The notes under the pieces: model-generated
What the model saw: only the letters and a program-made list of their open reading frames with translations
Databases searched by the model: none
Told to the model about the DNA's origin: nothing
Assembly (NCBI GenBank): GCA_964607755.1
Contig: CAZSMC010000006.1
Coordinates: 35,027-99,026 of the forward strand
Origin: CAZSMC01 sp964607755
GTDB taxonomy: Bacteria; Zhuqueibacterota; Zhuqueibacteria; Residuimicrobiales; Krinioviventaceae
Reading direction: 5' to 3'
DNA length: 64,000 bases
Program-made: the position numbers and the translations under genes
In this document: positions 56,025 to 64,000 of the stretch, piece after piece
Layout of the letters: every line of letters starts with the position of its first letter
Numbering within the stretch: position 1 is the stretch's first letter

Positions 56025-57008
56025 TTGAATCCATCATTCGACAGTCATGCAGAGCCTTATAAAAAACTCGTTGATTCTCGTATATTTGAACTCATCGATA
56101 AAAACAAACCCGAGTTGCTCTATGAGCCGATTCGCTATGCACTGCAATCTGGCGGAAAGCGGCTGCGACCGGTATTACTATTGTGGGCCTGCGAGGCTGT
56201 TGGCGGAGATATAACCAAAGCCCTCGATGCAGCGGCTGCCATTGAAATCGTCCACAACTTTACTCTGGTGCACGATGATATTATGGACCGGGACGAACTG
56301 CGCCGGGGCCGCGAAACTGTTTACAAACACTGGAATGAAAACGTGGCTATTTTAGCCGGTGATGCCATGCTGGTAAAAGCTTACGAGGCATTGAATGCCG
56401 TTTTGAAACTGGATATGTATCCAATTTTTGACGAGTTTTCCCGCGCTATTCTCCATATTTGCGAAGGCCAAATTATGGATATGGATTTCGAAACCCGGAA
56501 TGATGTGTCGCTGGACGAATATTTCTGGATGATCGATAAAAAAACAGCCCAGTTGTTTTCACTGGCGTGCGGACTAGGTGCCGAGTTAGGCAGTGATAAT
56601 GATGAACATATCGTCATGATGCAGCAGTACGGCATGTCTATTGGCCACGCCTTTCAAATTCAGGATGATCTGCTCGATGTCATGGCTGACGAGAATGTTT
56701 TTGGCAAGGATGTCGGCAGCGATCTTTATAAAGACAAAAAAACGTTCCTTATCATTCATGCCCGGGAAACTGCTTCCGGAGAACAGGCGAAACAATTGCG
56801 CGACAAATTGCATTTACTAAAAGAACGCCAGACTGACGTGAGCGATATATTGGCATTGCTCAAAGAAATCGGAACCATCGATGCGGCGAAAAACGAAATC
56901 CGAAAAGCTCTAAATACTGCCGAAAAATCACTTGGGCGGCTGCCCAAAAGTCAGGCCCGTCATTACCTAAAAGAGTTAATCAAAACAATTGAACACCGGA
57001 CATTTTAA
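56025..57008 (+). CDS. Polyprenyl diphosphate synthase
   Basis: A 327-residue trans-prenyltransferase of the IspA/IspB/GGPP synthase family. The two Asp-rich metal motifs are DDIMD (84-88) and DDLLD (214-218), and GGKRLRP (43-49) binds isopentenyl diphosphate. The chain length of the product cannot be decided safely. It starts at a TTG with GGAGCGG upstream. It supplies isoprenoids for quinones or undecaprenol precursors. Confidence 0.9.
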   Translation: MNPSFDSHAEPYKKLVDSRIFELIDKNKPELLYEPIRYALQSGGKRLRPVLLLWACEAVGGDITKALDAAAAIEIVHNFTLVHDDIMDRDELRRGRETVYKHWNENVAILAGDAMLVKAYEALNAVLKLDMYPIFDEFSRAILHICEGQIMDMDFETRNDVSLDEYFWMIDKKTAQLFSLACGLGAELGSDNDEHIVMMQQYGMSIGHAFQIQDDLLDVMADENVFGKDVGSDLYKDKKTFLIIHARETASGEQAKQLRDKLHLLKERQTDVSDILALLKEIGTIDAAKNEIRKALNTAEKSLGRLPKSQARHYLKELIKTIEHRTF

Positions 57009-57013
57009 CACTT

Positions 57014-57226
57014 GTGCGTTATTTTTTCTATATAATATTTATCGTTATTGTTGTTTTTTTTGCCTCGAAAATAATTACTTTACTTTTGAGAGGTGAATTG
57101 TTTGAAGAAGGCGCTTTTCAAAAGGAATTAAAAGAAGGCGGCAAAACAATATGGCTCGGCATGCGACTTTTCGTCGTCTTGTGGTTTATTTATTTACTCA
57201 TATTGCATTTCGTTCAAAAACAATAA
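57014..57226 (+). CDS. Small membrane protein with two helices
   Basis: A 70-residue frame starting at GTG 57014, 5 bases after the prenyl synthase stop. Helices lie at about 3-25 and 50-67, with a charged loop (ELFEEGAFQKELKEGGKT). No family recognised. The tight spacing argues for translational coupling with the synthase. Confidence 0.6.
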   Translation: MRYFFYIIFIVIVVFFASKIITLLLRGELFEEGAFQKELKEGGKTIWLGMRLFVVLWFIYLLILHFVQKQ

Positions 57227-57451
57227 AATGCCAAGGTCACAATCCATAGTAAAAGCCATTTTCTCATATCTAAATTCAAGTGACAACTTTCCGGAACCTC
57301 AACCGCTAATGCAAAAGACGCTGCAAACAGAACATGACTATACTGCATCCTGAACCGATTTTTCCTTCTCGCGCGGACATGATTCATCAGATGAATAAAG
57401 CTCTTTTATTTCATTAAACCATATTTTCTCTTTTAACCAGCGAGTGTTATC

Positions 57452-57805
57452 TTGCACGAAACAGCTCTGGCACAGGATATAATCGACATTGTTCAGGAAA
57501 CCAGCAAACGTCACCCGGATGCAACCATCAAAACCGTCCGGGTTATCATCGGTGAGATGGTCGCTGTTGTCCCTGAGCTCCTCTATCACGCCTACGATTC
57601 TCTTGTCTCGAACACAACGCTTTGCGAGTCCAAACTTGACATCGAAATTATCCCCGTGTCTGCAGAATGCACTCAATGCCGGCAATCATTCGGAGTGCAG
57701 GAATTTGAGTTTTCATGTCCGTATTGCCATTCCAGCCGGATAACAGTCAAATCAGGCAACGAATTTTACATAGAAGAATTGGAGGTGGAATCATGTCCGT
57801 CATAA
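57452..57805 (+). CDS. hypA: Hydrogenase nickel-incorporation protein HypA
   Basis: A 117-residue metallochaperone. The nickel-binding MHE start is present, read from TTG at 57452. A zinc site of two CxxC pairs is present (CTQC, CPYC). It hands nickel to the large subunit of NiFe hydrogenase with HypB. It overlaps hypB by 13 bases. Confidence 0.93.
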   Translation: MHETALAQDIIDIVQETSKRHPDATIKTVRVIIGEMVAVVPELLYHAYDSLVSNTTLCESKLDIEIIPVSAECTQCRQSFGVQEFEFSCPYCHSSRITVKSGNEFYIEELEVESCPS

Positions 57806-58455
57806 CTATAGAGCGAAAAGTGCTTGAAAAAAATGACAAAATTGCCGCCACACTGCGAAAACAATTCACTGAAAATAAGATTACAGCGCTTAATCTCCTC
57901 AGTTCTCCCGGCTCTGGTAAAACCACGTTGCTGGAACAGACACTGCAGCGACTAAAAGATACGGTATCAATGTGTGTTATCGAAGGCGATGTACAAACAG
58001 ACCGGGACGCCCGGCGGATTGCCAAATATAACGTGCCGGTTGCTCAAATTGTCACCAACGGCGGGTGTCATCTGGATGCCCAGCTCGTCCAGGATGCTGT
58101 TTCCCGTCTCGATCTGAACGGCGTGCAAATGCTGTTTATCGAAAATGTTGGCAACCTGGTGTGTCCAGCCAGCTACGATCTTGGCGAAGATAATAAAATA
58201 GTTATCGTCAGCACAGCCGAAGGCGATGACAAACCGGTCAAATATCCTCAAATGTTCCGTGTTGCCAATGTGTGTATTTTGAACAAAACAGACCTGATGC
58301 CTTATGTGGATTTTGATGTGGATGCTTTCACTGAAAATGCACAAAAAATCAATCCCTTTTTGACCTTTTTTAATCTTTCGGCAAAAACCGGTGACGGCCT
58401 TGACGACTGGTGTCAGTGGCTTCAGAATGAGTTGGAATCAAAACGAGCGGTGTAA
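57793..58455 (+). CDS. hypB: Hydrogenase nickel-incorporation GTPase HypB
   Basis: A 220-residue GTPase with P-loop SSPGSGKTTLLEQ, the metal-binding piece TNGGCHLDAQLV and NKTDL. There is no His-rich N-terminal nickel store. The ATG at 57793 has GGAGGTGG upstream. Works with HypA and is followed by hypF after 3 bases. Confidence 0.94.
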   Translation: MSVITIERKVLEKNDKIAATLRKQFTENKITALNLLSSPGSGKTTLLEQTLQRLKDTVSMCVIEGDVQTDRDARRIAKYNVPVAQIVTNGGCHLDAQLVQDAVSRLDLNGVQMLFIENVGNLVCPASYDLGEDNKIVIVSTAEGDDKPVKYPQMFRVANVCILNKTDLMPYVDFDVDAFTENAQKINPFLTFFNLSAKTGDGLDDWCQWLQNELESKRAV

Positions 58456-58458
58456 AAA

Positions 58459-60759
58459 ATGGCTGCTGTCCAGAAAGCGAAAATTCACATTCAGGGCGCT
58501 GTTCAGGGGGTGGGATTCCGGCCGTTTATTTACCGCACAGCCCGGCAGCACGGTCTGACCGGCTGGGTCGCTAATGCGCCGGACGGTGTGTATGTTGAAG
58601 TGGAAGGACTGACAGAAAAAATTCAGCAATTCCTGTGTGCCATCGATACGGGAAAACCAGAACCAGCAAAAATATATTCTCTGAAATATCATCTGCTCGA
58701 TCCCTCTGGTTTCACTGATTTTGAAATTATTAAAAGCCTTGCTTCAGGAATAAAGTCCACCTGGATTTTACCCGACATTGCCACGTGTCCGGAGTGCCTG
58801 GCTGAAATATTCGATCCGCAAAACCGGCGTTATCTTTATCCGTTTACAAACTGCACGCATTGTGGGCCGCGATTTACAATCATAGAGTGCCTTCCTTACG
58901 ACAGACCTAATACAACCATGAAATCCTTTGAAATGTGTCCAGACTGTTTGCAGGAATATAAAGACCCGGAAAACCGCCGGTTTCATGCCCAGCCCAACGC
59001 CTGTCCGGCATGCGGCCCTCATCTCGATTTGATAAACCATAATGGTCAGGTTGTTTCCAGTCATCAAAAAGCGTTAGAAAACACAGCGGCATTGTTGAAA
59101 GAAGGAAAAATAGTTGCAGTCAAAGGTTTGGGCGGATTTCATCTCATGGCTCACGCCGGAAACAGTGAGGCGATAAGGCGGTTGAGAACCCGAAAGCACC
59201 GCGATGAAAAACCGTTTGCGCTGATGATGGTATCAGATGATGCTGAAAAATATTGCCATATCAGTTCACTGGAACAAAGAGCCCTGCATTCTCCGGAAGC
59301 TCCGATTGTTTTACTTTACAAAAAAGAATCCAATAGCAATGCACCCCCAAACAGAGATTTGGCGGAAAACATTGCTCCGGGTAATCCTTTTCTTGGAGTG
59401 ATGCTCCCTTACACCCCCCTGCATCACATTCTGTTACATCTTACGCAGCATCCGGTTGTTGCAACCAGTGGCAACCTTTCGGATGACACGATATGCATCG
59501 ATAATGATGACGCTTTGAATCGGCTTGGTAACATTGCTGACTTTTTCCTCGTTCACAACCGCCGTATTTTCCGCCACGCTGATGATTCCATTGTTCGCAT
59601 AATGGACAATCGGGAAAGCGTTTTGCGCCGTGCGCGGGGTTATGTGCCGTTTCCGGTTATGCTAAGAAATAACGGCGCCATGGCATTGGCTGTTGGCGGT
59701 CACTTGAAGAACACAGTGACCATTGGTAAAAACGGCATGGCTTTTCCAAGCCAGCACATCGGCGACCTGGATACGCCGCACACCATCGCAACATTCGACA
59801 AAACTATTAAAGATATGTCGCAACTTTACACGATAAAACCCCGCTTTACTATTCACGATTCTCATCCCGATTATACATCTGCCAAACGCTGCAACGGATT
59901 GCCAGGCAAAAAGATTGCTGTCCAGCACCATTTTGCCCACATTCTCTCCTGCATGGCAGAAAATATGCTGGCCCCTCCGGTGCTGGGTATTGCCTGGGAC
60001 GGTACAGGTTACGGACTGGATCGAACAATTTGGGGCGGTGAATTTCTGAATGTAAACGAAAAAGATTTTCATCGAATTGCACATCTCCGCACTTTTTCAT
60101 TATTAGGTGGTGAAGCGTGCATCAAAAAGCCGTACCGCACAGCCATTGCTCTGCTGTACGCCGTTTATCAGGAAGACATTGACGAGGTTTTTCATCTTTC
60201 ACCGTTTCAAAGAGTTCGTAAAAACGAGATTTCTCCGCTGCTGTCTATGTTGAAAAAAAATGTCAACTGTCCTTTGACCAGCAGTGCCGGCCGCCTTTTT
60301 GATGCGGCCTCTTCTCTGCTCAATGTGCAGCATATCAATCACTATGAGGCTCAGGCTGCCATGCAATTAGAGTACACCGCCTGGCGGAGCAGAGATGTTT
60401 CGGCTGTTTATCCTTTTGAGCTAAACTTTGATAAGCAGCACAACACCTGGATCATTGACTGGGAACCGATGATTCGGGAAATGATAAAAGAGTTAGAAAT
60501 TAAAAAGAAAAAGTCGTTGATTGCCGCTGGATTTCATAACACGCTAACTGAGATGATGGTTTCCGTTGCCCAAAAAGTTGGCAAAGAGCGCGTGGTATTG
60601 AGCGGCGGCACCTTTCAGAATCGTTATTTAACAGAGCGTGCATGCCAACGCCTAAAGCAAGAAGGTTTTCAGGTGTATACACATCAACTCATTCCACCTA
60701 ATGACGGCGGAATAAGTGTGGGACAATTGTACGCTCTTTCGTATCATCATAAACAATAG
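58459..60759 (+). CDS. hypF: Carbamoyltransferase HypF
   Basis: A 766-residue enzyme with all four family parts: acylphosphatase (about 5-90, GAVQGVGFRPF), two zinc-finger repeats (CPECLAE, CTHCGPR, CPDCLQE, CPACGPH), YrdC-like nucleotide domain (VAVKGLGGFHLMAHA) and Kae1-like carbamoyltransferase part (VQHHFAHILSCMAE, GIAWDGTGYG). It makes the carbamoyl group from which the hydrogenase cyanide ligands are produced with HypE. Confidence 0.95.
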   Translation: MAAVQKAKIHIQGAVQGVGFRPFIYRTARQHGLTGWVANAPDGVYVEVEGLTEKIQQFLCAIDTGKPEPAKIYSLKYHLLDPSGFTDFEIIKSLASGIKSTWILPDIATCPECLAEIFDPQNRRYLYPFTNCTHCGPRFTIIECLPYDRPNTTMKSFEMCPDCLQEYKDPENRRFHAQPNACPACGPHLDLINHNGQVVSSHQKALENTAALLKEGKIVAVKGLGGFHLMAHAGNSEAIRRLRTRKHRDEKPFALMMVSDDAEKYCHISSLEQRALHSPEAPIVLLYKKESNSNAPPNRDLAENIAPGNPFLGVMLPYTPLHHILLHLTQHPVVATSGNLSDDTICIDNDDALNRLGNIADFFLVHNRRIFRHADDSIVRIMDNRESVLRRARGYVPFPVMLRNNGAMALAVGGHLKNTVTIGKNGMAFPSQHIGDLDTPHTIATFDKTIKDMSQLYTIKPRFTIHDSHPDYTSAKRCNGLPGKKIAVQHHFAHILSCMAENMLAPPVLGIAWDGTGYGLDRTIWGGEFLNVNEKDFHRIAHLRTFSLLGGEACIKKPYRTAIALLYAVYQEDIDEVFHLSPFQRVRKNEISPLLSMLKKNVNCPLTSSAGRLFDAASSLLNVQHINHYEAQAAMQLEYTAWRSRDVSAVYPFELNFDKQHNTWIIDWEPMIREMIKELEIKKKKSLIAAGFHNTLTEMMVSVAQKVGKERVVLSGGTFQNRYLTERACQRLKQEGFQVYTHQLIPPNDGGISVGQLYALSYHHKQ

Positions 60760-60766
60760 AGGTATT

Positions 60767-61018
60767 ATGTGTTTGGCAATTCCCGGTAAAATTCTGAGTA
60801 TCGAAGGCAATGAACCCATGACGCGCAAAGGCCGGGTCAGTTTTGACGGTGTGGTCAAAGTGGTTCATTTGGGTTACGTACCTGAGGCGCAGGTCGGCGA
60901 TTATGTTAATGTTCACGTTGGATTTGCGATTAGTGTGATTGATGAAAAAGAAGCGCAAGAGATTTACGGCATCCTCGGCGAAATGGAACAAGCAACCCGC
61001 AAAAGGATAAACAAATGA
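60767..61018 (+). CDS. hypC: Hydrogenase maturation chaperone HypC
   Basis: An 83-residue chaperone beginning MCLAIPGKIL, whose Cys2 holds the iron. It overlaps hypD by 4 bases (ATGA). The ATG at 60767 fits the family exactly; an extended frame from 60716 lies inside hypF. Confidence 0.94.
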   Translation: MCLAIPGKILSIEGNEPMTRKGRVSFDGVVKVVHLGYVPEAQVGDYVNVHVGFAISVIDEKEAQEIYGILGEMEQATRKRINK

Positions 61019-62100
61019 AGTTTGATCAGGAATATCGCGACGCTACCGCGGTGAAAAAATACATTCAGGCAATTCATGATATCGCAGAGCAGCCCTGGAC
61101 GATTATGGAAATCTGTGGCGGACAAACGCACGCGTTTTTGCGCTACGGAATCGATGCACTGTTGCCGGAAAACATCACCCTGTTGCACGGGCCTGGATGC
61201 CCGGTTTGCGTCACGCCAGTGGAAAAAATCGACAAAGCTATCCACCTCGCCATGCAACCAGATGTGATTTTATGTTCGTTCGGTGACATGGTCCGGGTAC
61301 CTGGAAGTGAGGAAGACCTGCTTTCGGTCAAGTCACAAGGCGGCGATGTTCGTATCGTTTACTCTCCAACAGATGCTTTGTCAATTGCCAAAGAAAATCC
61401 GGATAAAAAAGTGGTTTTCTTTGGTATTGGATTCGAAACCACAGCGCCGGCCAATGCCATGGCTGTCCTTCAGGCTGCAGCGAAACAGTTGCACAATTTT
61501 TCGCTGCTCTCGTCTCAGGTGCTGGTCCCGCCGGCAATGGAAGCTATCCTGTCGGGCGAAACCAACCAGGTGAATGGCTTTTTAGCCGCCGGTCATGTGT
61601 GTACGGTCATGGGGTATCATGAATACATCCCGATTGCTGCAAAGTACAAAACGCCAGTTGTGGTGACAGGCTTTGAACCGCTGGATCTGGTGCAGGGTGT
61701 TTATTTGTGTGTTCGCCAACTGCAAAGCGAACGTTTCGAGGTGGAAAACCAGTACAAGCGCTCGGTGACTAAAGAGGGGAATCTTCCGGCGCAACAAGCC
61801 ATGCAAAAAGTATACAAAATTGTAGATCAAAAATGGCGGGGCATTGGCATTATCCCACAAAGCGGTCTTGCATTACATGACGAATTTGCGCCATTTGATG
61901 CAGAGAAAAAGTTTAACCTCGAACATATCAATACCAAAGAGCACCAGGAGTGCATGTCCGGACTCATTTTACAGGGCCGGAAAAAACCGAATGAATGCCC
62001 CAATTTTGCTACCCAATGTACTCCCGAGCATCCCCTCGGTGCCACCATGGTCTCATCAGAAGGAGCATGTGCCGCGTATTACCGGTACCGGACGAGATGA
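61015..62100 (+). CDS. hypD: Hydrogenase maturation protein HypD
   Basis: A 361-residue iron-sulfur protein assembling the Fe(CN)2CO unit with HypC and HypE. Signatures CGGQTHAF, GPGCPVCVTP and the C-terminal cysteine set (CMSGLILQG, then CPNFATQCTPEHPLGATMVSSEGAC) are all present. Last gene of the visible hyp cluster; no hypE follows. Confidence 0.94.
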   Translation: MKFDQEYRDATAVKKYIQAIHDIAEQPWTIMEICGGQTHAFLRYGIDALLPENITLLHGPGCPVCVTPVEKIDKAIHLAMQPDVILCSFGDMVRVPGSEEDLLSVKSQGGDVRIVYSPTDALSIAKENPDKKVVFFGIGFETTAPANAMAVLQAAAKQLHNFSLLSSQVLVPPAMEAILSGETNQVNGFLAAGHVCTVMGYHEYIPIAAKYKTPVVVTGFEPLDLVQGVYLCVRQLQSERFEVENQYKRSVTKEGNLPAQQAMQKVYKIVDQKWRGIGIIPQSGLALHDEFAPFDAEKKFNLEHINTKEHQECMSGLILQGRKKPNECPNFATQCTPEHPLGATMVSSEGACAAYYRYRTR

Positions 62101-62260
62101 AAATCACATACATATAAAACATCGGCAAGTCAATATCCTTACCAAAAATTTTCTAATGATATACTGGTTGTAGATAAATCCATTATTATTTAAAAAATAG
62201 AAACTCTGAATTTATTATATATTGTTTAAACACGAGTTGATTTTTATCGGAGTTCTCTGA

Positions 62261-62482
62261 ACGGAATCGACAGCAACGTACCGGAAAACTTTTGACGTTT
62301 CAGAGAACATGATCACAGCTACCCGTTTAATTTTGAATCCTGGCGAGGTAAGAGAAATTGCCAGAGTGTATCTCAACGGCCGCGAGCCGGGCATCTCAAG
62401 TTTCGCTCCGCACGAATTTAATATGATTTTTACTTTTTTAGCTTTTTTATGCATCCTGGGAACGGCATATTTTGAACATTGA
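62261..62482 (+). pseudogene. Remnant of a glycosidase beta-sandwich domain
   Basis: Translation from 62261 reads STATYRKTFDVSENMITATR followed by LILNPGEVREIARVYLNGRE and then loses family resemblance. These pieces match the galactose-binding-like C-terminal domain of GH106/GH2-type enzymes, where YRKTF, LGEVREIARVYLNG and LG form the core. A stop lies at 62258-62260 and there is no upstream catalytic region. A short ATG frame (62309-62482) remains but is unlikely to function. Confidence 0.6.
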
Positions 62483-62520
62483 AATTTATTTTCCGTTTGG
62501 GATTTGTTTTTTATATTTTT
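62479..62520 (+). repeat. AT-rich degenerate intergenic repeat, copy at 62.5 kb
   Basis: A T-rich stretch resembling 27114-27158 and 50941-50995, again just upstream of a gene start. Confidence 0.4.
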
Positions 62521-62564
62521 CAAAACATTGTAAATTTAACAAGCAAACACGAGGTTTACGCTTC

Positions 62565-64000
62565 ATGACGATTAATAAAAAATTCTTTATCATTGTCATT
62601 TTAATCTGCAGTTTCGCTCATGTCGCCGGAGCAGCAACGTATTACATTGATCCTCAAAATGGAGATATTGAGAATTCAGGAGACAAGAAACATCCCTGGG
62701 ATACACTGGAAAAGGTATTCAGAACACGCAAACCGCTGGCAGCCGGTGATACACTTTTTCTCTATTCCGGACATCACGGCACAGCCACTATACGAGGAAA
62801 AAATACCGATTATGTCACCATTTTACCGGTGGAAAACAATGAGCCTACTTTAAAACGGGTTATTTTTAGCTCGGCTGAAAAATGGAAACTGACCGGCGTG
62901 ACCATTAGTCCGGAAACCGCGCCCGAATACATGCAGACAACGCTTCTGAGAATAAGCAATTCATCGTCGGATATTATTGTGGACAATTGTATGTGTTATT
63001 CTGTGAAAAACAGCTCGGCGTGGTCGAAAAACGACTGGAATGCCAAAGCGTGCTCAGGTGCTTCTATTGAAGGTGACAACAATGTGATTAGAAACAGCCA
63101 TTTTTTGAACGTCAAACACGGCGTTTTGGTGGAATCGAGCGCCCGGGAAAATCTGATTGAAAACAATGTGGTTGAAAACTTTGCCGCAGACGGCATGCGC
63201 GGCATTGGCAGTTACAATACCTTTCAGTACAACACGATAAAAAATTGTTATGACGTGGATGAAAATCACGATGATGGCTTTCAATCCTACAGCCAAAGTT
63301 CCGAGGGTGTCGGAAAGACCACGGTTTATGATATTGTTCTTCGCGGCAATATCATTATCAACAGCACCGATCCGAATCAAAAGTTCAAAGGCACACTGCA
63401 GGGCATTGGCTGTTTTGACGGCATGTACGAAGACTGGCTGGTCGAAAACAACATTGTCATCACCGACCATTGGCATGGCATTTCACTTTACGGCGCGCGT
63501 AACTGCACCATCATCAACAATACGGTTGTCGACTTGAATGACTCGAGTCCCGGCCCGCCGTGGATCAAGATCACTGCTCACAAAAATGGTACCAAGAGCA
63601 GAGATAACATCGTCAGGAACAATTTGACCACCGCAATGTCAAATGATGCCAACATTGGTGAGGTCGATCACAACATCATTGTCAAGAATTACGACCGGTA
63701 TTTTGTCGATTATAAAAATTTTGACTTGAGATTAAAAAAAGACTGTCCGGCGGTCGATGCCGGTTCAGACAACGGTGCGCCGCCGATTGACATCGCCGGC
63801 ACAACACGTCCCCGGGGCGATGGCATTGACATTGGCGCGTACGAATATACAGAAAACACCGGGGTAAAAATCGAAAACAATATGCCGGAAGACGTGCGTT
63901 TGTGCAATTATCCCAATCCGTTTAATCAAAGCACAGTTATCGATTATCAGTTACCCGCACGCAGTCCAGTCGAGCTGTCCGTTTATAATATTCTGGGACA
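62565..64000 (+). CDS. Secreted right-handed parallel beta-helix protein, cut by window edge
   Basis: The frame is open from the ATG at 62565 (GAGG about 10 bases upstream) to the window end, 478 codons visible. A signal peptide (about 1-23) is followed by a pectate-lyase-like parallel beta-helix with repeated N-x-I/V turns (DNNVIRNSHFLN, NLIENNVVENF, FQYNTIKNC, CTIINNTVVDL). A T9SS-type tail begins at about 445 (NYPNPFNQSTVIDYQLP). Such proteins are often polysaccharide lyases or glycan-binding. No catalytic residues can be assigned. Confidence 0.85.
   Translation, partial: MTINKKFFIIVILICSFAHVAGAATYYIDPQNGDIENSGDKKHPWDTLEKVFRTRKPLAAGDTLFLYSGHHGTATIRGKNTDYVTILPVENNEPTLKRVIFSSAEKWKLTGVTISPETAPEYMQTTLLRISNSSSDIIVDNCMCYSVKNSSAWSKNDWNAKACSGASIEGDNNVIRNSHFLNVKHGVLVESSARENLIENNVVENFAADGMRGIGSYNTFQYNTIKNCYDVDENHDDGFQSYSQSSEGVGKTTVYDIVLRGNIIINSTDPNQKFKGTLQGIGCFDGMYEDWLVENNIVITDHWHGISLYGARNCTIINNTVVDLNDSSPGPPWIKITAHKNGTKSRDNIVRNNLTTAMSNDANIGEVDHNIIVKNYDRYFVDYKNFDLRLKKDCPAVDAGSDNGAPPIDIAGTTRPRGDGIDIGAYEYTENTGVKIENNMPEDVRLCNYPNPFNQSTVIDYQLPARSPVELSVYNILG

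Noticed and set aside
62215..62523. Minus-strand 102-codon frame
   Set aside because: The plus strand here carries a recognisable glycosidase-domain remnant. The minus frame has no ribosome site or family features.
1..64000. tRNA or rRNA genes, phage or integrase genes
   Set aside because: I looked through the intergenic regions for cloverleaf-like folds and conserved rRNA words and through the frames for integrases or transposases, and saw none. A covariance-model scan would settle this.

Overview
The window looks like a chromosomal segment of an uncultured bacterium of the Fibrobacterota-Chlorobiota-Bacteroidota (FCB) assemblage, most like Calditrichota or candidate division KSB1. The pointers are several secreted proteins ending in a type IX secretion (Por/T9SS) sorting domain with the YPNPFN signature, moderate G+C with AT-rich intergenic DNA, ferredoxin-linked 2-oxoacid oxidoreductase, and lipoproteins with short signal peptides. 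This placement rests on gene style only; no phylogeny was run.

Region 1 (1-24 kb, almost all minus strand) is a secreted and accessory region. It holds four arylsulfotransferase-like (ASST) proteins with T9SS-type tails: one cut by the left edge, plus 2295-4841, 10246-13113 and 13231-15807. Among them lie a PAPS-type sulfotransferase (8063-9145) directly behind a ketoacyl-ACP-synthase-III-like enzyme (9171-10139), a TPR protein and an internally duplicated lipoprotein. Next comes a carbohydrate group: a Tat-exported sulfatase, an internally deleted DUF4038/apiosidase-like gene, a GH3 glycosidase and a GH127 beta-L-arabinofuranosidase. A DoxX-fusion membrane protein and L-fucose isomerase (23.4-27.0 kb) follow on the plus strand. 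Together they suggest processing of sulfated or plant-type polysaccharides and sulfate transfer on the cell surface.

Region 2 (27-45 kb) is mostly housekeeping. On the plus strand are ddl, rlmB, an AEC transporter and a GPP34 protein. On the minus strand is a classic fatty-acid/phospholipid cluster, yceD-rpmF-plsX-fabH-fabD-fabG-acpP-fabF-rnc. Upstream of it are the 2-oxoglutarate:ferredoxin oxidoreductase genes korD-A-B-C with ndk, a cyclic 2,3-diphosphoglycerate synthetase-like GTPase, dusB and thiI.

Region 3 (45-54 kb) is a TetR regulator divergent from a Yip1-family membrane protein and a MacAB-TolC-like export set: outer-membrane factor, small lipoprotein, adaptor, ATPase and two permeases. 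Two copies of a roughly 205-bp multi-hairpin repeat lie in opposite orientation at 43.67-43.87 and 53.77-53.98 kb and bracket thiI plus the whole export locus.

Region 4 (54-64 kb, plus strand) carries a small two-helix membrane protein, a DHH phosphoesterase, a polyprenyl diphosphate synthase and the hydrogenase-maturation genes hypA-B-F-C-D, with no hypE or hydrogenase subunit in view. It ends with a decayed glycosidase fragment and a secreted parallel beta-helix protein cut by the right edge.

Broken or remnant genes (17590-18078, 22883-23076, 62261-62482) and several families of intergenic inverted repeats show continuing gene loss at the edges of the accessory regions.
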